From Comamonadaceae bacterium (GTDB taxonomy: Bacteria; Pseudomonadota; Gammaproteobacteria; Burkholderiales; Burkholderiaceae_C), in assembly GCA_003599455.1 (NCBI GenBank), contig QZKF01000075.1, positions 1-64,000 of the forward strand: 64,000 nt of DNA. The letters are read 5' to 3'. Shown one piece after another: positions 43,646-53,479 of this stretch (positions within the stretch are counted from its first letter, which is position 1; each line of letters begins with the position of its first letter). The notes under the pieces are model-generated. The model saw only the letters and a list, made by a program, of their open reading frames with translations. It made no database searches and was not told the origin of the DNA. The translations under genes were made by a program, and so were the position numbers.

Positions 43646-44920
43646 TTACTTCGCCGCCTCGGGCGCCGGTGCGGCAGCCGCTGGCGCGGTCGCTGCGGTG
43701 CCCGGGGCCTGCCAGGGCACGGCCCTGACCGGCGTGCCCGGCGGCAGCATCTGCAGCTTCTGGAAGCCGTCGACCATGACCTGCTCGCCCGCCTTCAGGC
43801 CGTCGAGGATCACCCAGCGGCCGCCCTGCTGGCCACCGACCTTGACGTCGCGCTGCGCGACCTTGCCGTCCGCGCCGACCACCGTCACCTTGTCGCCCTG
43901 CGCCGAGCGCGTCACCGCCTGCTGCGGCAGCGTGATGGCGTTGCCCGCGGTGGCCTGCTCCAGCCGCACGCGCACGTACAGGCCGGGCAGCAGCGCACCC
44001 TTGGGGTTGGGCACTTCGGCGCGCAGCGTGACCTGGCCGGTGGTGCTGTCCACGGTGAGGTCGGAGAACAGCAGGCGGCCCGGCTGCTCGTACACGCTGC
44101 CGTCTTCCATCACCACCTGCACGGCCGCGGCCTGCGCGCCCGCGCCCTTGAGCTGGCCGCCTTCCATGGCCTTGCGCAGGCGGTACACCTCGGCGGCGGA
44201 CTGGGTGAAGTTCACGTACATGGGGTTGATCTGCTGCACCACCGCCAACTGCGTGGCCTCGCCCTGCCCCACCAGCGCGCCCTCGGTCACCAGCGCGCGG
44301 CCGATGCGGCCCGAGATCGGCGCGGTCACTCGCGCATAGCCGAGGTTGATGCTGGCGGTCTGCACCGCCGCCTTGCCACCGGCCACGTCGGCCTCGGCCT
44401 GCTTCTGGGCCGCCACGGCGCTGGCGTATTCCTGCTGGCTGATGGCGTTTTCCTTCACCAGCGGCGCATAACGCTCGGCCAGCGCGGTGGCCTGCGTGAG
44501 GTTGGCCTGCGAGCGCGCCAGGCTGGCCTGGGCACTCTGCAGCGCGGCCGCATAGGGTGCGGCGTCGATGCGGAACAAGGGCTGGCCCGCCTTCACGTCG
44601 CTGCCCTCGCGGAACAGCCGCTCCTGCAGGATGCCGGCGGCGCGCGCACGCACCTGGGCCACGCGCGAGGCCTCCAGCCGGCCGGGTAACTCGGTCACCA
44701 GGCCCACGTCGCCCGGGGTCACCGTGATCACACCCACCTCGGGCGCGGGCATGCCGCCGCCCGGCGCGCCGCCAGCCGCCGGCGGCGTGGACTTGCCGCA
44801 GGCGGTGAGCACGACGGCCAGCGCCAGCACGGACAACCCCCGCGCCAGGGAAGCCTTGGGCAGGGGGACGGACCGGGTGCGCACAAAGGACGCGGGTTTG
44901 ACGGGGCTCAAGGCGGGCAT
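43646..44920 (-). CDS. RND efflux periplasmic adaptor, AcrA/MexA type
   Basis: 424 residues; lipoprotein signal with lipobox LTAC (Cys about 41). Lipoyl halves around RVAQVRARAAGILQERLFREGSDVKAGQ, alpha-hairpin, and RVTAPISGRIGRALVTEGALVG are the standard MFP elements. The Ala/Pro-rich tail is longer than usual. First gene of the pump operon, 12 bases ahead of the pump gene; transcription is from the region holding the AcrR-like box. Confidence 0.95.
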   Translation of the reverse strand: MPALSPVKPASFVRTRSVPLPKASLARGLSVLALAVVLTACGKSTPPAAGGAPGGGMPAPEVGVITVTPGDVGLVTELPGRLEASRVAQVRARAAGILQERLFREGSDVKAGQPLFRIDAAPYAAALQSAQASLARSQANLTQATALAERYAPLVKENAISQQEYASAVAAQKQAEADVAGGKAAVQTASINLGYARVTAPISGRIGRALVTEGALVGQGEATQLAVVQQINPMYVNFTQSAAEVYRLRKAMEGGQLKGAGAQAAAVQVVMEDGSVYEQPGRLLFSDLTVDSTTGQVTLRAEVPNPKGALLPGLYVRVRLEQATAGNAITLPQQAVTRSAQGDKVTVVGADGKVAQRDVKVGGQQGGRWVILDGLKAGEQVMVDGFQKLQMLPPGTPVRAVPWQAPGTAATAPAAAAPAPEAAK

Positions 44921-45001
44921 GGGAGTCCTTGGGGTATGAAGAGGGGGAGGCGCACAGGCAGGCAATGACCGCAGGGTCAGCGCTGTTGCAAAACGGCGAA
45001 G

Positions 45002-45029
45002 TATACATACATACAAGAATGTATGTATA
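45002..45029. promoter_or_regulatory. AcrR-box operator
   Basis: Perfect inverted repeat with arms TATACATACAT and ATGTATGTATA and a 6-base spacer ACAAGA. The core, TACATACAT-N6-ATGTATGTA, is the E. coli AcrR operator apart from the spacer (TTGTGA there, from memory). It lies between the divergent pump operon (start 44920) and the TetR gene (start 45072), so it should control both. Confidence 0.9.
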
Positions 45030-45071
45030 GTCCGAAAACGCCCAAGGGCATGCAAACTGGAGACAAATACC

Positions 45072-45761
45072 ATGGTTCGACGCACCAAAGCCGACGCGCT
45101 GGCCACGCGCAACAGCCTGCTCGACGCCGCCGAACATCTGTTCCAGGCGCACGGCGTCTCGCGCACCTCGCTCAACGACATCGCCACCGCCGCCGGCACC
45201 ACGCGCGGCGCCATCTACTGGCACTTCAAGGACAAGGCCGACCTCTTCAACGCCATGATGGAGCGCGTGACCATGCCGCTGGAAGGCACGCTGGAGAGCA
45301 TGGCGCGCACGGCGGGGGCCTCCGCCAACCCCCTACTGTTGATGCGCGACTCGATGATGAATGCGCTCAGGCAGACCGCCACCGACGAGCAGACCCGCCG
45401 CGTGTTCGAAGTGGCCACGCACAAGGTGGAATACGTGAGCGAAATGCAGGCGGTGCGTGATCGCCACCTGCAGGTGCGCAACCAGTGCGTGGCCATGACC
45501 GAAGAAGCCCTGCGCGAGACGGTGCACCGCGAAGCGATCAAGCTCCCCATGCCACTGGCCACCGCGGCACTGGGCCTGCACGTGATCCTGGACGGCCTGA
45601 TCCAGAACTGGTTGCTCGACCCCGGCGCGTTTGACCTGGAAAAAAGCGGTCGCCACACGGTGGACGCCTACCTCGCTGGCCTGGGCTTCACCTTGCCCCC
45701 GCCCCGCGCCACGCAGCGCGCTGCCACCAGGTCGGCGCACAAGGCCGCGGCGGCGGCCTGA
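45072..45761 (+). CDS. acrR: TetR-family repressor of the RND operon (AcrR/TtgR type)
   Basis: 229 residues. MVRRTKADALATRNSLLDAAEHLF, with recognition helix block GTTRGAIYWHFKDKADLFNAM, is the AcrR/TtgR/MexR2-type N-terminus (TRGAIYWHF is nearly invariant there). Ligand-binding C-domain plus an Ala/Arg tail. It is divergent from the pump across the AcrR-box and should derepress the pump when it binds drugs. Confidence 0.93.
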   Translation: MVRRTKADALATRNSLLDAAEHLFQAHGVSRTSLNDIATAAGTTRGAIYWHFKDKADLFNAMMERVTMPLEGTLESMARTAGASANPLLLMRDSMMNALRQTATDEQTRRVFEVATHKVEYVSEMQAVRDRHLQVRNQCVAMTEEALRETVHREAIKLPMPLATAALGLHVILDGLIQNWLLDPGAFDLEKSGRHTVDAYLAGLGFTLPPPRATQRAATRSAHKAAAAA

Positions 45762-45770
45762 GCCGACGCC

Positions 45771-46952
45771 TCAGGGCCGCTCGCGCTGCGGCGCCTCGGC
45801 CGGCGGCGTGCGCAGCATCCAGGCCAGCGGCGAGCCCAGGCCCACCGCCGCGCCCACCAGCCAGAACACCGCGCCCACGCCGATCAGCGCACCGACCGAG
45901 CCGAACAGCAACGGCATCACCACGCTCGATCCGTTGATGGCCATGGCGCGCAGGCCCAGGGCCTCGCCGTGGCGGTGGTGCGGCGTCATCTGGTGCAGCG
46001 TGCTCATGATCATGGGCTGCACCGAACCGAGCGCAAAGCCCAGCAGCACCGACAGCACCGCCATGGCCCAGGCCGCGTGCACCAGCGGATAAACCGCAAA
46101 CAGCAGCGCGGTCGCGCCCATGGCGGTGCCGATCACCACCGACTCGCGCAGGTGCGCGGCCAGCCAGGGCATGAGCACGCGGATGGCGGTGGCGGCGAGC
46201 GCGAACGCCCCGAGGATGGAGCCGATGACGGTGGCGCTCAGGCCACGCTCGTGGCCGAGCACCGGCACCAGGAAGGTGTGCACGTCCCAGCACGAGGACA
46301 GCATCCAGTTGATCAGCATGAGCTGGCGGAAGCCCTTGTCGCGCAGCAGGTTCCACGACGAGCCGCTGGACTGCCGCAGCTCGGGCGCGACCGGTTCGTG
46401 CTCGACCGTGCGGCGCACCCAGAACCAGGCCAGCGAGGGCAGCAGCGCGAGCAGCAGGAAGGCGGCGCGAAAGCCGAAGCTGTCGATCATCACGCCCGCG
46501 GCGAAGGGTCCGAGGAAGTTGGAGATCGAGGGGCCGATGGCCATCCAGCTGAACACCTGCTTGAGTTCGGTCGGGCCGTGGGCCAGACGGCCCACGTGGC
46601 GCTGCAGCGCGATCATGGCCAGCCCGGTGGCCGCGCCGCAGGTGAGCGCGGTGAGACACAGCACGCCGAACACCGGGAAGACCACCGCGAGCGCGGCGCC
46701 GGCCGAGGCGATGCCGACCGACAGGGCCACCGGCTTCTTCAGACCGCGCCGGTCGGCGTAGCGCCCCGCGGGCAGTGCCATGAAGACGGGTGCCAGCGCG
46801 AACAGCGCCAGCAGCATGCCCACCGCCGCCGCGCTGTAGCCCTGGCGCAGCGCCATCAGCGGTGCCGCCATGCGAAAGCCGGTCATGCACGCATGCAGGC
46901 AGATCTGCGCTGCGATCAGGCGCGCGAGGTCGGACCGCAGCGTGGGGTTCAA
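45771..46952 (-). CDS. MFS transporter
   Basis: 393 residues with 12 spans. The MFS loop motif appears as PAGRYADRRGLKKPVALSVG between TM2 and TM3. No ATG precedes TM1; the TTG at 46952, which overlaps the rmuC stop (TTGA), gives an intact first span (LARLIAAQICLHACMTGFRM). An ATG at MTGFRM would cut TM1 short. Probably translationally coupled to rmuC. Substrate unknown; it lies beside an efflux repressor only by convergence. Confidence 0.85.
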   Translation of the reverse strand: MNPTLRSDLARLIAAQICLHACMTGFRMAAPLMALRQGYSAAAVGMLLALFALAPVFMALPAGRYADRRGLKKPVALSVGIASAGAALAVVFPVFGVLCLTALTCGAATGLAMIALQRHVGRLAHGPTELKQVFSWMAIGPSISNFLGPFAAGVMIDSFGFRAAFLLLALLPSLAWFWVRRTVEHEPVAPELRQSSGSSWNLLRDKGFRQLMLINWMLSSCWDVHTFLVPVLGHERGLSATVIGSILGAFALAATAIRVLMPWLAAHLRESVVIGTAMGATALLFAVYPLVHAAWAMAVLSVLLGFALGSVQPMIMSTLHQMTPHHRHGEALGLRAMAINGSSVVMPLLFGSVGALIGVGAVFWLVGAAVGLGSPLAWMLRTPPAEAPQRERP

Positions 46953-48325
46953 GGGTCTCCGGGGTCGGTGGGATCCAGCGGCAGCAGCGCGCTGGCCTGG
47001 TCCTGCGGCAGCGCTTCCACCGCCTTGAGCGCGCGGCCCATCGCGCGGCTGCGCGTCTCGGCGCTGTCCAGGGTGTTGAGCACGGTCTGGGTCTGGCTCT
47101 TCACGCGGGCCAGCACGTCGCCGAACTTGCCGAACTCGGTCTTGACCGCGCCCAGCACCTGCCAGACCTCGCTCGAGCGCTTCTCCAGCGCCAGCGTGCG
47201 AAAGCCCATCTGCAGCGAGTTGAGCATGGCCATGAGCGTGGTCGGCCCGGCCAGGGTCACGCGGTACTCGCGCTGCAGCACCTCCATCAGCCCCGGGCGG
47301 CGCAGCACCTCGGCGTACAGGCCTTCGGTGGGCAGGAAGAGGATGGCGAAATCGGTGGTGTGCGGCGGCTCCAGGTACTTGTCGGCCATGGACTTCGCTT
47401 CGAGCCGGATGCGCTGCTCCAGCCCGCGCGCGGCGAGCTCGGCGCCCTCCACGTCGGCGCGCTGCTGCGCATCGAGCAGGCGCTCGTAGTCCTCGTTCGG
47501 AAACTTGGCGTCGATCGGCAGCCAGCACGGGGCGCCGTCGTCACCTCGGCCGGGCAGCTTGATGGCGAAGTCCACCGCGTTGCGGCTGCCGGGCCGGGTC
47601 GTGACCTGGGTCGCGTACTGGTCGGGCGCGAACACCTGTTCGAGCAGCGCGCCGAGCTGCGCCTCGCCGAACATGCCGCGCGTCTTCACATTGGTCAGCA
47701 GGTGCTTGAGGTCGCCCACGCCCTGCGCCAGCGTCTGCATCTCGCCCAGGCCTTTGTGCACCTGTTCGAGCCGGTCGGCCACCTGCTTGAAGCTCTCGCC
47801 CAGGCGGGCCTGCAGCGTGGTCTGCAGTTTTTCATCGACCGTGGCGCGCATCTCGTCAAGCTTGGCCGCATTGCTCAGTTGCAGTTGCTGCAGCTGGGCA
47901 TCGAGCGTGGTGCGGATCTCGGCCAGGCGGCGCGCGTTGCCCTCGCCCATCTCCTGCAGCTGGCGCGTGAGCGTGTCGCCCAGCGTGCCGCGCAGCAGCA
48001 CGAGCTGCTGGGCAAAGGCGTCGAGCTGTGCGTTCTGCGTGCGCGTGGTCTCGGCCGACTGACCGGTGAGCGTTTCCTGGAAGGTGGCCAGGGTCTGCTG
48101 GATTTCCTGGCGACCACCGCGCGAAGACTCGCTGATCTCGCGCCGCAGCTCGCTCTCCACCCGCTCGACGCGCTGGCCCTGCTGCTGCAGCTGCGCCAGC
48201 AGCAGCTGCCGGTGCGCCAGCGCCTCGGCGTCCTGCGGCGGGCGGCGCAGCAGCAGCCACACCAGCAGCGCCAGGTTGAGCACCAGCAGCGCCAGCAGCA
48301 CCCAGGGCAGCAGCTCGTTGGTCAT
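46949..48325 (-). CDS. rmuC: DNA recombination protein RmuC
   Basis: 458 residues: an N-terminal membrane anchor (WVLLALLVLNLALLVWLLL), a long coiled coil to about residue 210 (Gln/Glu/Leu rich) and the RmuC nuclease-like core with RGMFGEAQLGALLEQVF, LPIDAKFPNEDYERLLDA and DFAILFLPTEGLYAEVL. RmuC limits recombination at inverted repeats. Confidence 0.94.
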   Translation of the reverse strand: MTNELLPWVLLALLVLNLALLVWLLLRRPPQDAEALAHRQLLLAQLQQQGQRVERVESELRREISESSRGGRQEIQQTLATFQETLTGQSAETTRTQNAQLDAFAQQLVLLRGTLGDTLTRQLQEMGEGNARRLAEIRTTLDAQLQQLQLSNAAKLDEMRATVDEKLQTTLQARLGESFKQVADRLEQVHKGLGEMQTLAQGVGDLKHLLTNVKTRGMFGEAQLGALLEQVFAPDQYATQVTTRPGSRNAVDFAIKLPGRGDDGAPCWLPIDAKFPNEDYERLLDAQQRADVEGAELAARGLEQRIRLEAKSMADKYLEPPHTTDFAILFLPTEGLYAEVLRRPGLMEVLQREYRVTLAGPTTLMAMLNSLQMGFRTLALEKRSSEVWQVLGAVKTEFGKFGDVLARVKSQTQTVLNTLDSAETRSRAMGRALKAVEALPQDQASALLPLDPTDPGDP

Positions 48326-48335
48326 CGTGGGGGGC

Positions 48336-49325
48336 TCAGCGCTGGGCCGCGACTTCAGGGTTCAGCGGCGTGACGGTTCTGCCCTGCGTCAGGTAGGCGA
48401 TCACGTTGTCGGCCGCGAGGTGGGCCATCGCCTTGCGGGTGGCGATGGTGGCGCTGGCGATGTGCGGCGTGAGCACCACGTTGGGCACGGTGAGCAGATC
48501 GGGGTGCACCTTGGGCTCACCCTCGAACACGTCCAGGCCGGCGGCGGCAATGCGCTTCTCGCGCAATGCCACGGCCAGCGCCGCGTCGTCCACGATGCCG
48601 CCGCGCGCGATGTTGACCAGCGTGGCGGTGGGCTTCATCTGCGCGATCTCGGCCGCGCCGATGGCGTGGTGCGACGCGGCGCTGTAGGGCAGCACCAGGA
48701 TCAGGTGGTCGGCGGTCTTGAGCAGCTCGGCCTTGTCGACGTAACGTGCCTTGCATTCGGCCTCGGTGGCAGCGTCCAGGCGCGAGCGGTTGTGGTAGAT
48801 CACGTTCATGCGGAAGCCGTGCGCACCGCGGCGCGCAATCGCCTGGCCGATGCGGCCCATGCCCAGGATGCCCAGCGTGCTGCCGTGGACCTCGGCGCCG
48901 GCAAACATGTCCAGCGCCCAGCGGTTCCACTGGCCGGCGCGCAGGAAATGCTCGCTTTCGGTGAGGCGCCGCGCCGTGGCCAGCAGCAGCGCGAAGCCGA
49001 AGTCGGCCGTGGTCTCGGTGAGCACGTCGGGCGTGTTGCTGGCCAGCACGCCGGCGGCGGTGATGGCGGGCAGGTCGAAGTTGTTGTAGCCGACCGCGAT
49101 GTTGGCCACGATCTTCAATTGCGGGCAGGCCGCGAGCAGGGCCGCGTCCACGCGCTCGCTGCCGGTGGTGATCACACCCGCCTTGCCCTGCAGGCGCTCG
49201 GCCAGCTGCGCCGGCGTGAGGGGCGCGTCGGCTTCGTTGGTGTCGACGTCGAAGTGCTCGCGCAGTTTGGCCACCACCTCGGGGAACACGTTGCGGGCGA
49301 TCAGGATGGAGGGGCGGGTGCTCAT
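48336..49325 (-). CDS. D-2-hydroxyacid dehydrogenase (glyoxylate/hydroxypyruvate reductase type)
   Basis: 329 residues. NAD(P)-binding GILGMGRIGQAIARRGAHGF and the catalytic Arg/Glu/His in VNIARGGIVDDAAL, LDVFEGEPKVHP and LTPHIASAT. Basic residues after the nucleotide loop (YHNRSR) favour NADPH, as in GhrB-type enzymes that reduce glyoxylate and hydroxypyruvate. It is 10 bases downstream-facing from rmuC and 20 from the antiporter gene. Confidence 0.9.
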   Translation of the reverse strand: MSTRPSILIARNVFPEVVAKLREHFDVDTNEADAPLTPAQLAERLQGKAGVITTGSERVDAALLAACPQLKIVANIAVGYNNFDLPAITAAGVLASNTPDVLTETTADFGFALLLATARRLTESEHFLRAGQWNRWALDMFAGAEVHGSTLGILGMGRIGQAIARRGAHGFRMNVIYHNRSRLDAATEAECKARYVDKAELLKTADHLILVLPYSAASHHAIGAAEIAQMKPTATLVNIARGGIVDDAALAVALREKRIAAAGLDVFEGEPKVHPDLLTVPNVVLTPHIASATIATRKAMAHLAADNVIAYLTQGRTVTPLNPEVAAQR

Positions 49326-49345
49326 GGGGGCAAGTTCCTTGAAGT

Positions 49346-50758
49346 TCAGACGAACCAGATCCAGGTCATCAGCGCGAACAGCGGCACCAGGATGCCGACC
49401 GACCAGAGCATGTAACCGAAGAAGCTGGGCATGCGGATGCCGCGGTCCTCGGCAATCGCCTTGACCATCAGGTTGGGCGCATTGCCGATGTAGGTGTTGG
49501 CGCCCATGAACACGGCACCGGCGGAGATGGCGACCAGGATCGGCGCCATCGCGGTCATGAGCACCTGCGGGTCTCCACCGGCGGTGTTGAAGAACACCAG
49601 GTAGGTCGGCGCGTTGTCCAGGAACGAGCTCAGCGCGCCGGTGGCCCAGAAGTACATCGCCGGGTTGGGCGATCCGTCGGCGTTGGTCACGGCTTTCACC
49701 ACCGCGCCAAAGGGGCCGTCGACGCCGGCCTTGAGCATGGCGATCACCGGGATGATGGTGAGGAAGATGGCGGCGAACAGCTTGGCCACTTCCTGCATCG
49801 GGCCCCAGGCGAACTGGTTGCTCTCGTGCACGCTGGACGGCGTGAGCTTGAGCGACACCAGCGCGACCGCGATCAGCCCCAGGTCGCGCAGCAGGCCCGG
49901 CAGGCCGACTTCGGTGCCCGCGATGTTGAACACCACCGAGGACTTCCACAGGCCGCTCATCAGCACCAGCACCACCACCACGCCCAGCAGCGCGAAGTTG
50001 AAGCCGCCGTCGAAGCCCAGGCGCTGGGTGTCGGGTGTCGGGTCCTGCGGCTGGACTTCTTCACGGCGGTGGTAGTACCACCAGTCGATGGCGTAGAACA
50101 GCACCAGCAGCACACCGATGAGGAACAGGGTCTGGCCCCACAGGTGGGTCACGGTCCAGAAGAAGTCGACCCCCTTGAGGAAACCGAGGAACAGCGGCGG
50201 GTCGCCCAGCGGCGTGAGTGCGCCACCGGCGTTGGAGACGATGAAGATGAAGAACACCACCACGTGCATCTGGTGCTTGCGGTTGTCGTTGGCGCGGATC
50301 AGCGGGCGGATCAGCAGCATCGACGCGCCGGTGGTGCCCATGAAGCTGGCGAGCACCGCGCCGATGGCCAGCAGGCCGGTGTTCAGGCCGGGGCTGCCGT
50401 GCAGGTTGCCGCGCACGAAGATGCCGCCGGCCACGGTGAACAGCGCGGTCAGCAGGATGATGAAGGGGATGTACTCGGCCAGCAGGGCGTGGACCACGCT
50501 CGCGCCCGCGATGCCCGGTCCCACCACCACCGCGAACGGCACCAGGAAGGCCAGCGCCCAGGCGGCCGAGACCTTGCCGAAGTGGTGGTGCCAGAAGCGG
50601 GGCGCCAGCAGCGGCACCAGCGCGATCGACAGCAGCACGCCGGCGAAGGGCACGCCCCACCACACGGAAAGCTGGCTGCCGTCCAGGTCGGCCGCCTGCG
50701 CCAGGCCGGGCACCAGCGCCGCCACCAGCGCCATCCAGGGAGCGAATCGTTGTGTCAT
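49346..50758 (-). CDS. nhaD: NhaD-type sodium:proton antiporter
   Basis: 470 residues from ATG 50758. A cleavable signal-like start (MALVAALVPGLAQA) and about 12 spans. IVSNAGGALTPLGDPPLFLGFLKG, TTGASMLLIRPLIRAN and FLDNAPTYLVFFNTAGGDP are the ion-transporter (ArsB/NhaD) blocks with conserved Asp/Thr. Exchanges Na+ for H+ under salt or alkali. Confidence 0.9.
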   Translation of the reverse strand: MTQRFAPWMALVAALVPGLAQAADLDGSQLSVWWGVPFAGVLLSIALVPLLAPRFWHHHFGKVSAAWALAFLVPFAVVVGPGIAGASVVHALLAEYIPFIILLTALFTVAGGIFVRGNLHGSPGLNTGLLAIGAVLASFMGTTGASMLLIRPLIRANDNRKHQMHVVVFFIFIVSNAGGALTPLGDPPLFLGFLKGVDFFWTVTHLWGQTLFLIGVLLVLFYAIDWWYYHRREEVQPQDPTPDTQRLGFDGGFNFALLGVVVVLVLMSGLWKSSVVFNIAGTEVGLPGLLRDLGLIAVALVSLKLTPSSVHESNQFAWGPMQEVAKLFAAIFLTIIPVIAMLKAGVDGPFGAVVKAVTNADGSPNPAMYFWATGALSSFLDNAPTYLVFFNTAGGDPQVLMTAMAPILVAISAGAVFMGANTYIGNAPNLMVKAIAEDRGIRMPSFFGYMLWSVGILVPLFALMTWIWFV

Positions 50759-50830
50759 GGTTGTCTCCAGAGGTGCCCGCGGGGCACCGGCCGGCACCGG
50801 ACATCCGGCGCCAGCGTTCCCGTCACGGCC

Positions 50831-51178
50831 TCAAACGGCGAGCAGGTCCACTTCGAACAGCAGCGTGGCGTTGGGCGGGATCACACCACCGGCGCCGCGC
50901 GCGCCGTAGCCGAGCGCGGCCGGGATCACGAGACGGCGCGTGCCGCCCACGGCCATGCCCTGCACGCCTTCGTCCCAGCCCTTGATGACATGGCCCGCGC
51001 CAAGCGGGAATTCGAACGGCTGGCCGCGGTCCTTGCTGGAATCGAACTTGGAACCCTGCACGCCGTCGTTGTAGAGCCAGCCGGTGTAGTGCACCTGCAC
51101 CGGGCGGCCGGCCTGGGCCACTTCGCCGTTGCCGACCACGGTGTCTTCGTATTGCAGGCCGCTGGGGGTGGTGATCAT
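50831..51178 (-). CDS. FKBP-type peptidyl-prolyl cis-trans isomerase
   Basis: 115 residues, a minimal FKBP domain. VQVHYTGWLYNDG, KFDSSKDRGQPFEFPLG and VIKGWDEGVQGMAVGGTRRL match the FKBP12 active site, as does GVIPPNATLLFEVDLL. No signal peptide, so cytoplasmic. Confidence 0.95.
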   Translation of the reverse strand: MITTPSGLQYEDTVVGNGEVAQAGRPVQVHYTGWLYNDGVQGSKFDSSKDRGQPFEFPLGAGHVIKGWDEGVQGMAVGGTRRLVIPAALGYGARGAGGVIPPNATLLFEVDLLAV

Positions 51179-51211
51179 GTGCTGTCCTTTTGTGTGGGGT
51201 GAAACCGGCGA

Positions 51212-51940
51212 TTATTCCAGCCAGTGGGTGAAGCTCTCAACTGCCTCGCGCGGCGTGTGAAAACCGTTGACCGGTTCGGCGGGATCGGCATGACCCAGGG
51301 CCATGCCGCAGACCAGCATTTCCTGGTCGCCAGCGCCGATGTGCGGCAGGATGATTTTCGCAAAGCCGTTCCAGGCCGCCTGCGGGCAGGTGTGCAGGCC
51401 GTGGGCGCGCGCGGCGACCATGAGGGTCTGCAGGAACATGCCGTAGTCGACCAGCGAGCCGCGGCCCATCACGCGGTCGAGCGTGAACATCAGGCCCACC
51501 GGCGCGTCGAAGAAGCGGAAGTTGCGCTGGTGCTGCGCGTGCATCCTGTCCTTGTCGCCCTTGGTGATACCCAACAGGCCGTACAGGCTCCAGCCGTTCT
51601 CGCGCCGGCGATCGATGTAGGGACTGACCCATTTTTCGGGGTAGTAGTCGTATTCCTCGCGGTACTCGGCCGCCAGCGACGGATCGGCGCGCAGCGCGTC
51701 GTGCGCGGCGCAGACCTTGTCCACCAGGGTGTCGCGGCTGACGCCCTGCAGCACATAGACCTTCCAGGGCTGCGTGTTGGTGCCCGAGGGCGCGCGGCTG
51801 GCCAGTTCGAGCAGGTGCTCGATGGTGGCGCGCGGCACCGGCTGGGGCAGGAAGGCGCGGGCGGACATGCGGCTGTTGATGGCGGCATCGACGCTGGCGG
51901 CGTCGATGCGCACCGGGGGCGCGGCGGGGTTCTGGGTCAT
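51212..51940 (-). CDS. Nitroreductase-family FMN oxidoreductase
   Basis: 242 residues. [17 protein letters not shown] at the N-terminus binds FMN phosphate, [18 protein letters not shown] is the family fingerprint, and the C-terminal [20 protein letters not shown] completes the fold. Reduces nitroaromatics or quinones with NAD(P)H; the natural substrate is unknown. Its start overlaps the thioesterase stop by 4 bases. Confidence 0.92.
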   Translation of the reverse strand: MTQNPAAPPVRIDAASVDAAINSRMSARAFLPQPVPRATIEHLLELASRAPSGTNTQPWKVYVLQGVSRDTLVDKVCAAHDALRADPSLAAEYREEYDYYPEKWVSPYIDRRRENGWSLYGLLGITKGDKDRMHAQHQRNFRFFDAPVGLMFTLDRVMGRGSLVDYGMFLQTLMVAARAHGLHTCPQAAWNGFAKIILPHIGAGDQEMLVCGMALGHADPAEPVNGFHTPREAVESFTHWLE

Positions 51941-52389
51941 CGCAGGGTCTCCAGGGTGTGTTTGAGGGTGGCGGGCAGTGGCACCGGCCGGCGGGTTTCA
52001 CGGTCCACGTACACGTGCACGAAATGGCCACAGGCCGCGGCCAGGTCGTCGCCCTCGGCGAACAGGCCCACCTCGTAGCGCACGCTGGAACTGCCCAGGT
52101 GCGCGACGCGCAGGCCGGCCCACACGGTTTGCGGGAAGGCCAGCGGCGCGAAGTAGTTGCACTGCGTCTCGATCACCAGGCCGATCACCGGACCGGCATG
52201 GATGTCGAGCGCGCCCTGCTCGATCAGGTGCGCGTTGACCGCCGTGTCGAACCAACTGTAGTACACCACGTTGTTCACGTGGCCGTAGATGTCGTTGTCG
52301 CTCCAGCGCGTGCCGATGGGGCGGAACACGCGGTAGGCGCTGCGGGGCAGGGGTTGCGGGCGCGGGGCCGACGGGCTGGCGGTGTTCAT
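51937..52389 (-). CDS. Acyl-CoA thioesterase, 4HBT (YbgC-like) hotdog fold
   Basis: 150 residues from ATG 52389. [22 protein letters not shown] carries the DxD/YGHVNN active-site block of 4-hydroxybenzoyl-CoA thioesterases. Hydrolyses an acyl-CoA; chain specificity cannot be read. It overlaps both the nitroreductase start and the upstream deacetylase-like stop, so the three genes form a tightly coupled run. Confidence 0.9.
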   Translation of the reverse strand: MNTASPSAPRPQPLPRSAYRVFRPIGTRWSDNDIYGHVNNVVYYSWFDTAVNAHLIEQGALDIHAGPVIGLVIETQCNYFAPLAFPQTVWAGLRVAHLGSSSVRYEVGLFAEGDDLAAACGHFVHVYVDRETRRPVPLPATLKHTLETLR

Positions 52390-53417
52390 GCGGCGGCATT
52401 GTGCCAGTGGCTTGACCCGACCACTGTCGCGCTGGCCGTCTCGAGCGCCTGCCAGCGCTGCCGGTACTGCAGCGCGGTGCGGTAGGTGTTGACCTGCACC
52501 TGCACCGTGGCCTCGAGGTCGTGGCCATAGCCACCGCCCATGGCGAAGGCCAGCGGCACGCGCTTGTGCCACGCCCAGTCCATCACGCGGCGGTCGCGCG
52601 CCTCCAGGCCATCGAACGTGAGTTTGAGGCGGCCGAGGCGGTCGCCCTCGTGCGGGTCGGCGCCGGCCAGGTACAGCACCAGGCCGGGCTCGAAGCGGCG
52701 GTCGAGTTCGCCCAGCGCGCTCTCCAAGGCTTCCAGGTAGGCCGCGTCGTCGCAGCCATCGGGCAGCTCGACGTCGATGTCGCCCGGCTCCTTGCGGAAC
52801 GGAAAGTTCTTCGCGCCGTGCAGCGAGAGCGTGAACACCGAGTCGTCGTGCGCAAAGATGCGCGCCGTGCCGTTGCCCTGGTGCACGTCAAGGTCGACGA
52901 TCGCCACCCGCAAGGGGCCGCGGGCCCGGTGCGAGCGCGCATTCTCGGCCTGCATGAGGCGCGCGGCCACCGCGAAGTCGTTGAACACGCAGAAGCCGCT
53001 GCCCTTGTCGGCATAGGCGTGGTGCGTGCCGCCGGCCAGGTTGGCCGCCAACCCACCACCACCCAGGGCGTTGCGGGAGGCCAGCAGCGTCGCGCCCACC
53101 GAGCGGCGCGCTCGCTCGGCCATGGCCGGGCTCCAGGGGAATCCGATCTCGCGCTGGGCGGCCGCGCTCAAGCTGCCCTGCGCCACCGCCTCGATATAGG
53201 CCGGCGCATGCACCAGGGCCAGCTCCCCGTCGCTGGCCGGCAGGGCTTCGAGCAGCTGCACCTGCGGCAATTCGGCCGCGAGCCGTTCGCGCAAGCGCGC
53301 GTACTTGCCCATGGGGAAGCGGTGGCCGCTGGGCAGGGGCAGGACGAAGTGGTCGGCGTAGTAAGCGTGCACGTGCGGGGCGGTGGGGAAACGGTGGCCT
53401 GGAGGGCGGCCGGCCAT
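52386..53417 (-). CDS. Histone-deacetylase-fold zinc amidohydrolase
   Basis: 343 residues. HDAC fold with HH in [21 protein letters not shown], zinc ligands in [15 protein letters not shown] (DxH) and [14 protein letters not shown], and the N-terminal [17 protein letters not shown]. Bacterial members are acetylpolyamine or acetoin-type amidohydrolases (AcuC/AphA); the substrate is not determined. The first ~15 residues may be extra; a start at MGKYARL is too short to keep the fold. First gene of the run with the thioesterase and nitroreductase. Confidence 0.92.
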   Translation of the reverse strand: MAGRPPGHRFPTAPHVHAYYADHFVLPLPSGHRFPMGKYARLRERLAAELPQVQLLEALPASDGELALVHAPAYIEAVAQGSLSAAAQREIGFPWSPAMAERARRSVGATLLASRNALGGGGLAANLAGGTHHAYADKGSGFCVFNDFAVAARLMQAENARSHRARGPLRVAIVDLDVHQGNGTARIFAHDDSVFTLSLHGAKNFPFRKEPGDIDVELPDGCDDAAYLEALESALGELDRRFEPGLVLYLAGADPHEGDRLGRLKLTFDGLEARDRRVMDWAWHKRVPLAFAMGGGYGHDLEATVQVQVNTYRTALQYRQRWQALETASATVVGSSHWHNAAA

Positions 53418-53479
53418 TGTGTCCGGGGAATGAAGCCGGGGTGGCGCCAGCGAGTTTTAGAACGCCGCGCCTAGAATGG

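Noticed and set aside
40481..44689. 1402-codon open frame on the plus strand opposite the RND operon
   Set aside because: High GC makes long antisense frames; composition is His/Gln/Arg-rich nonsense, while the minus strand encodes clear AcrB and AcrA proteins.
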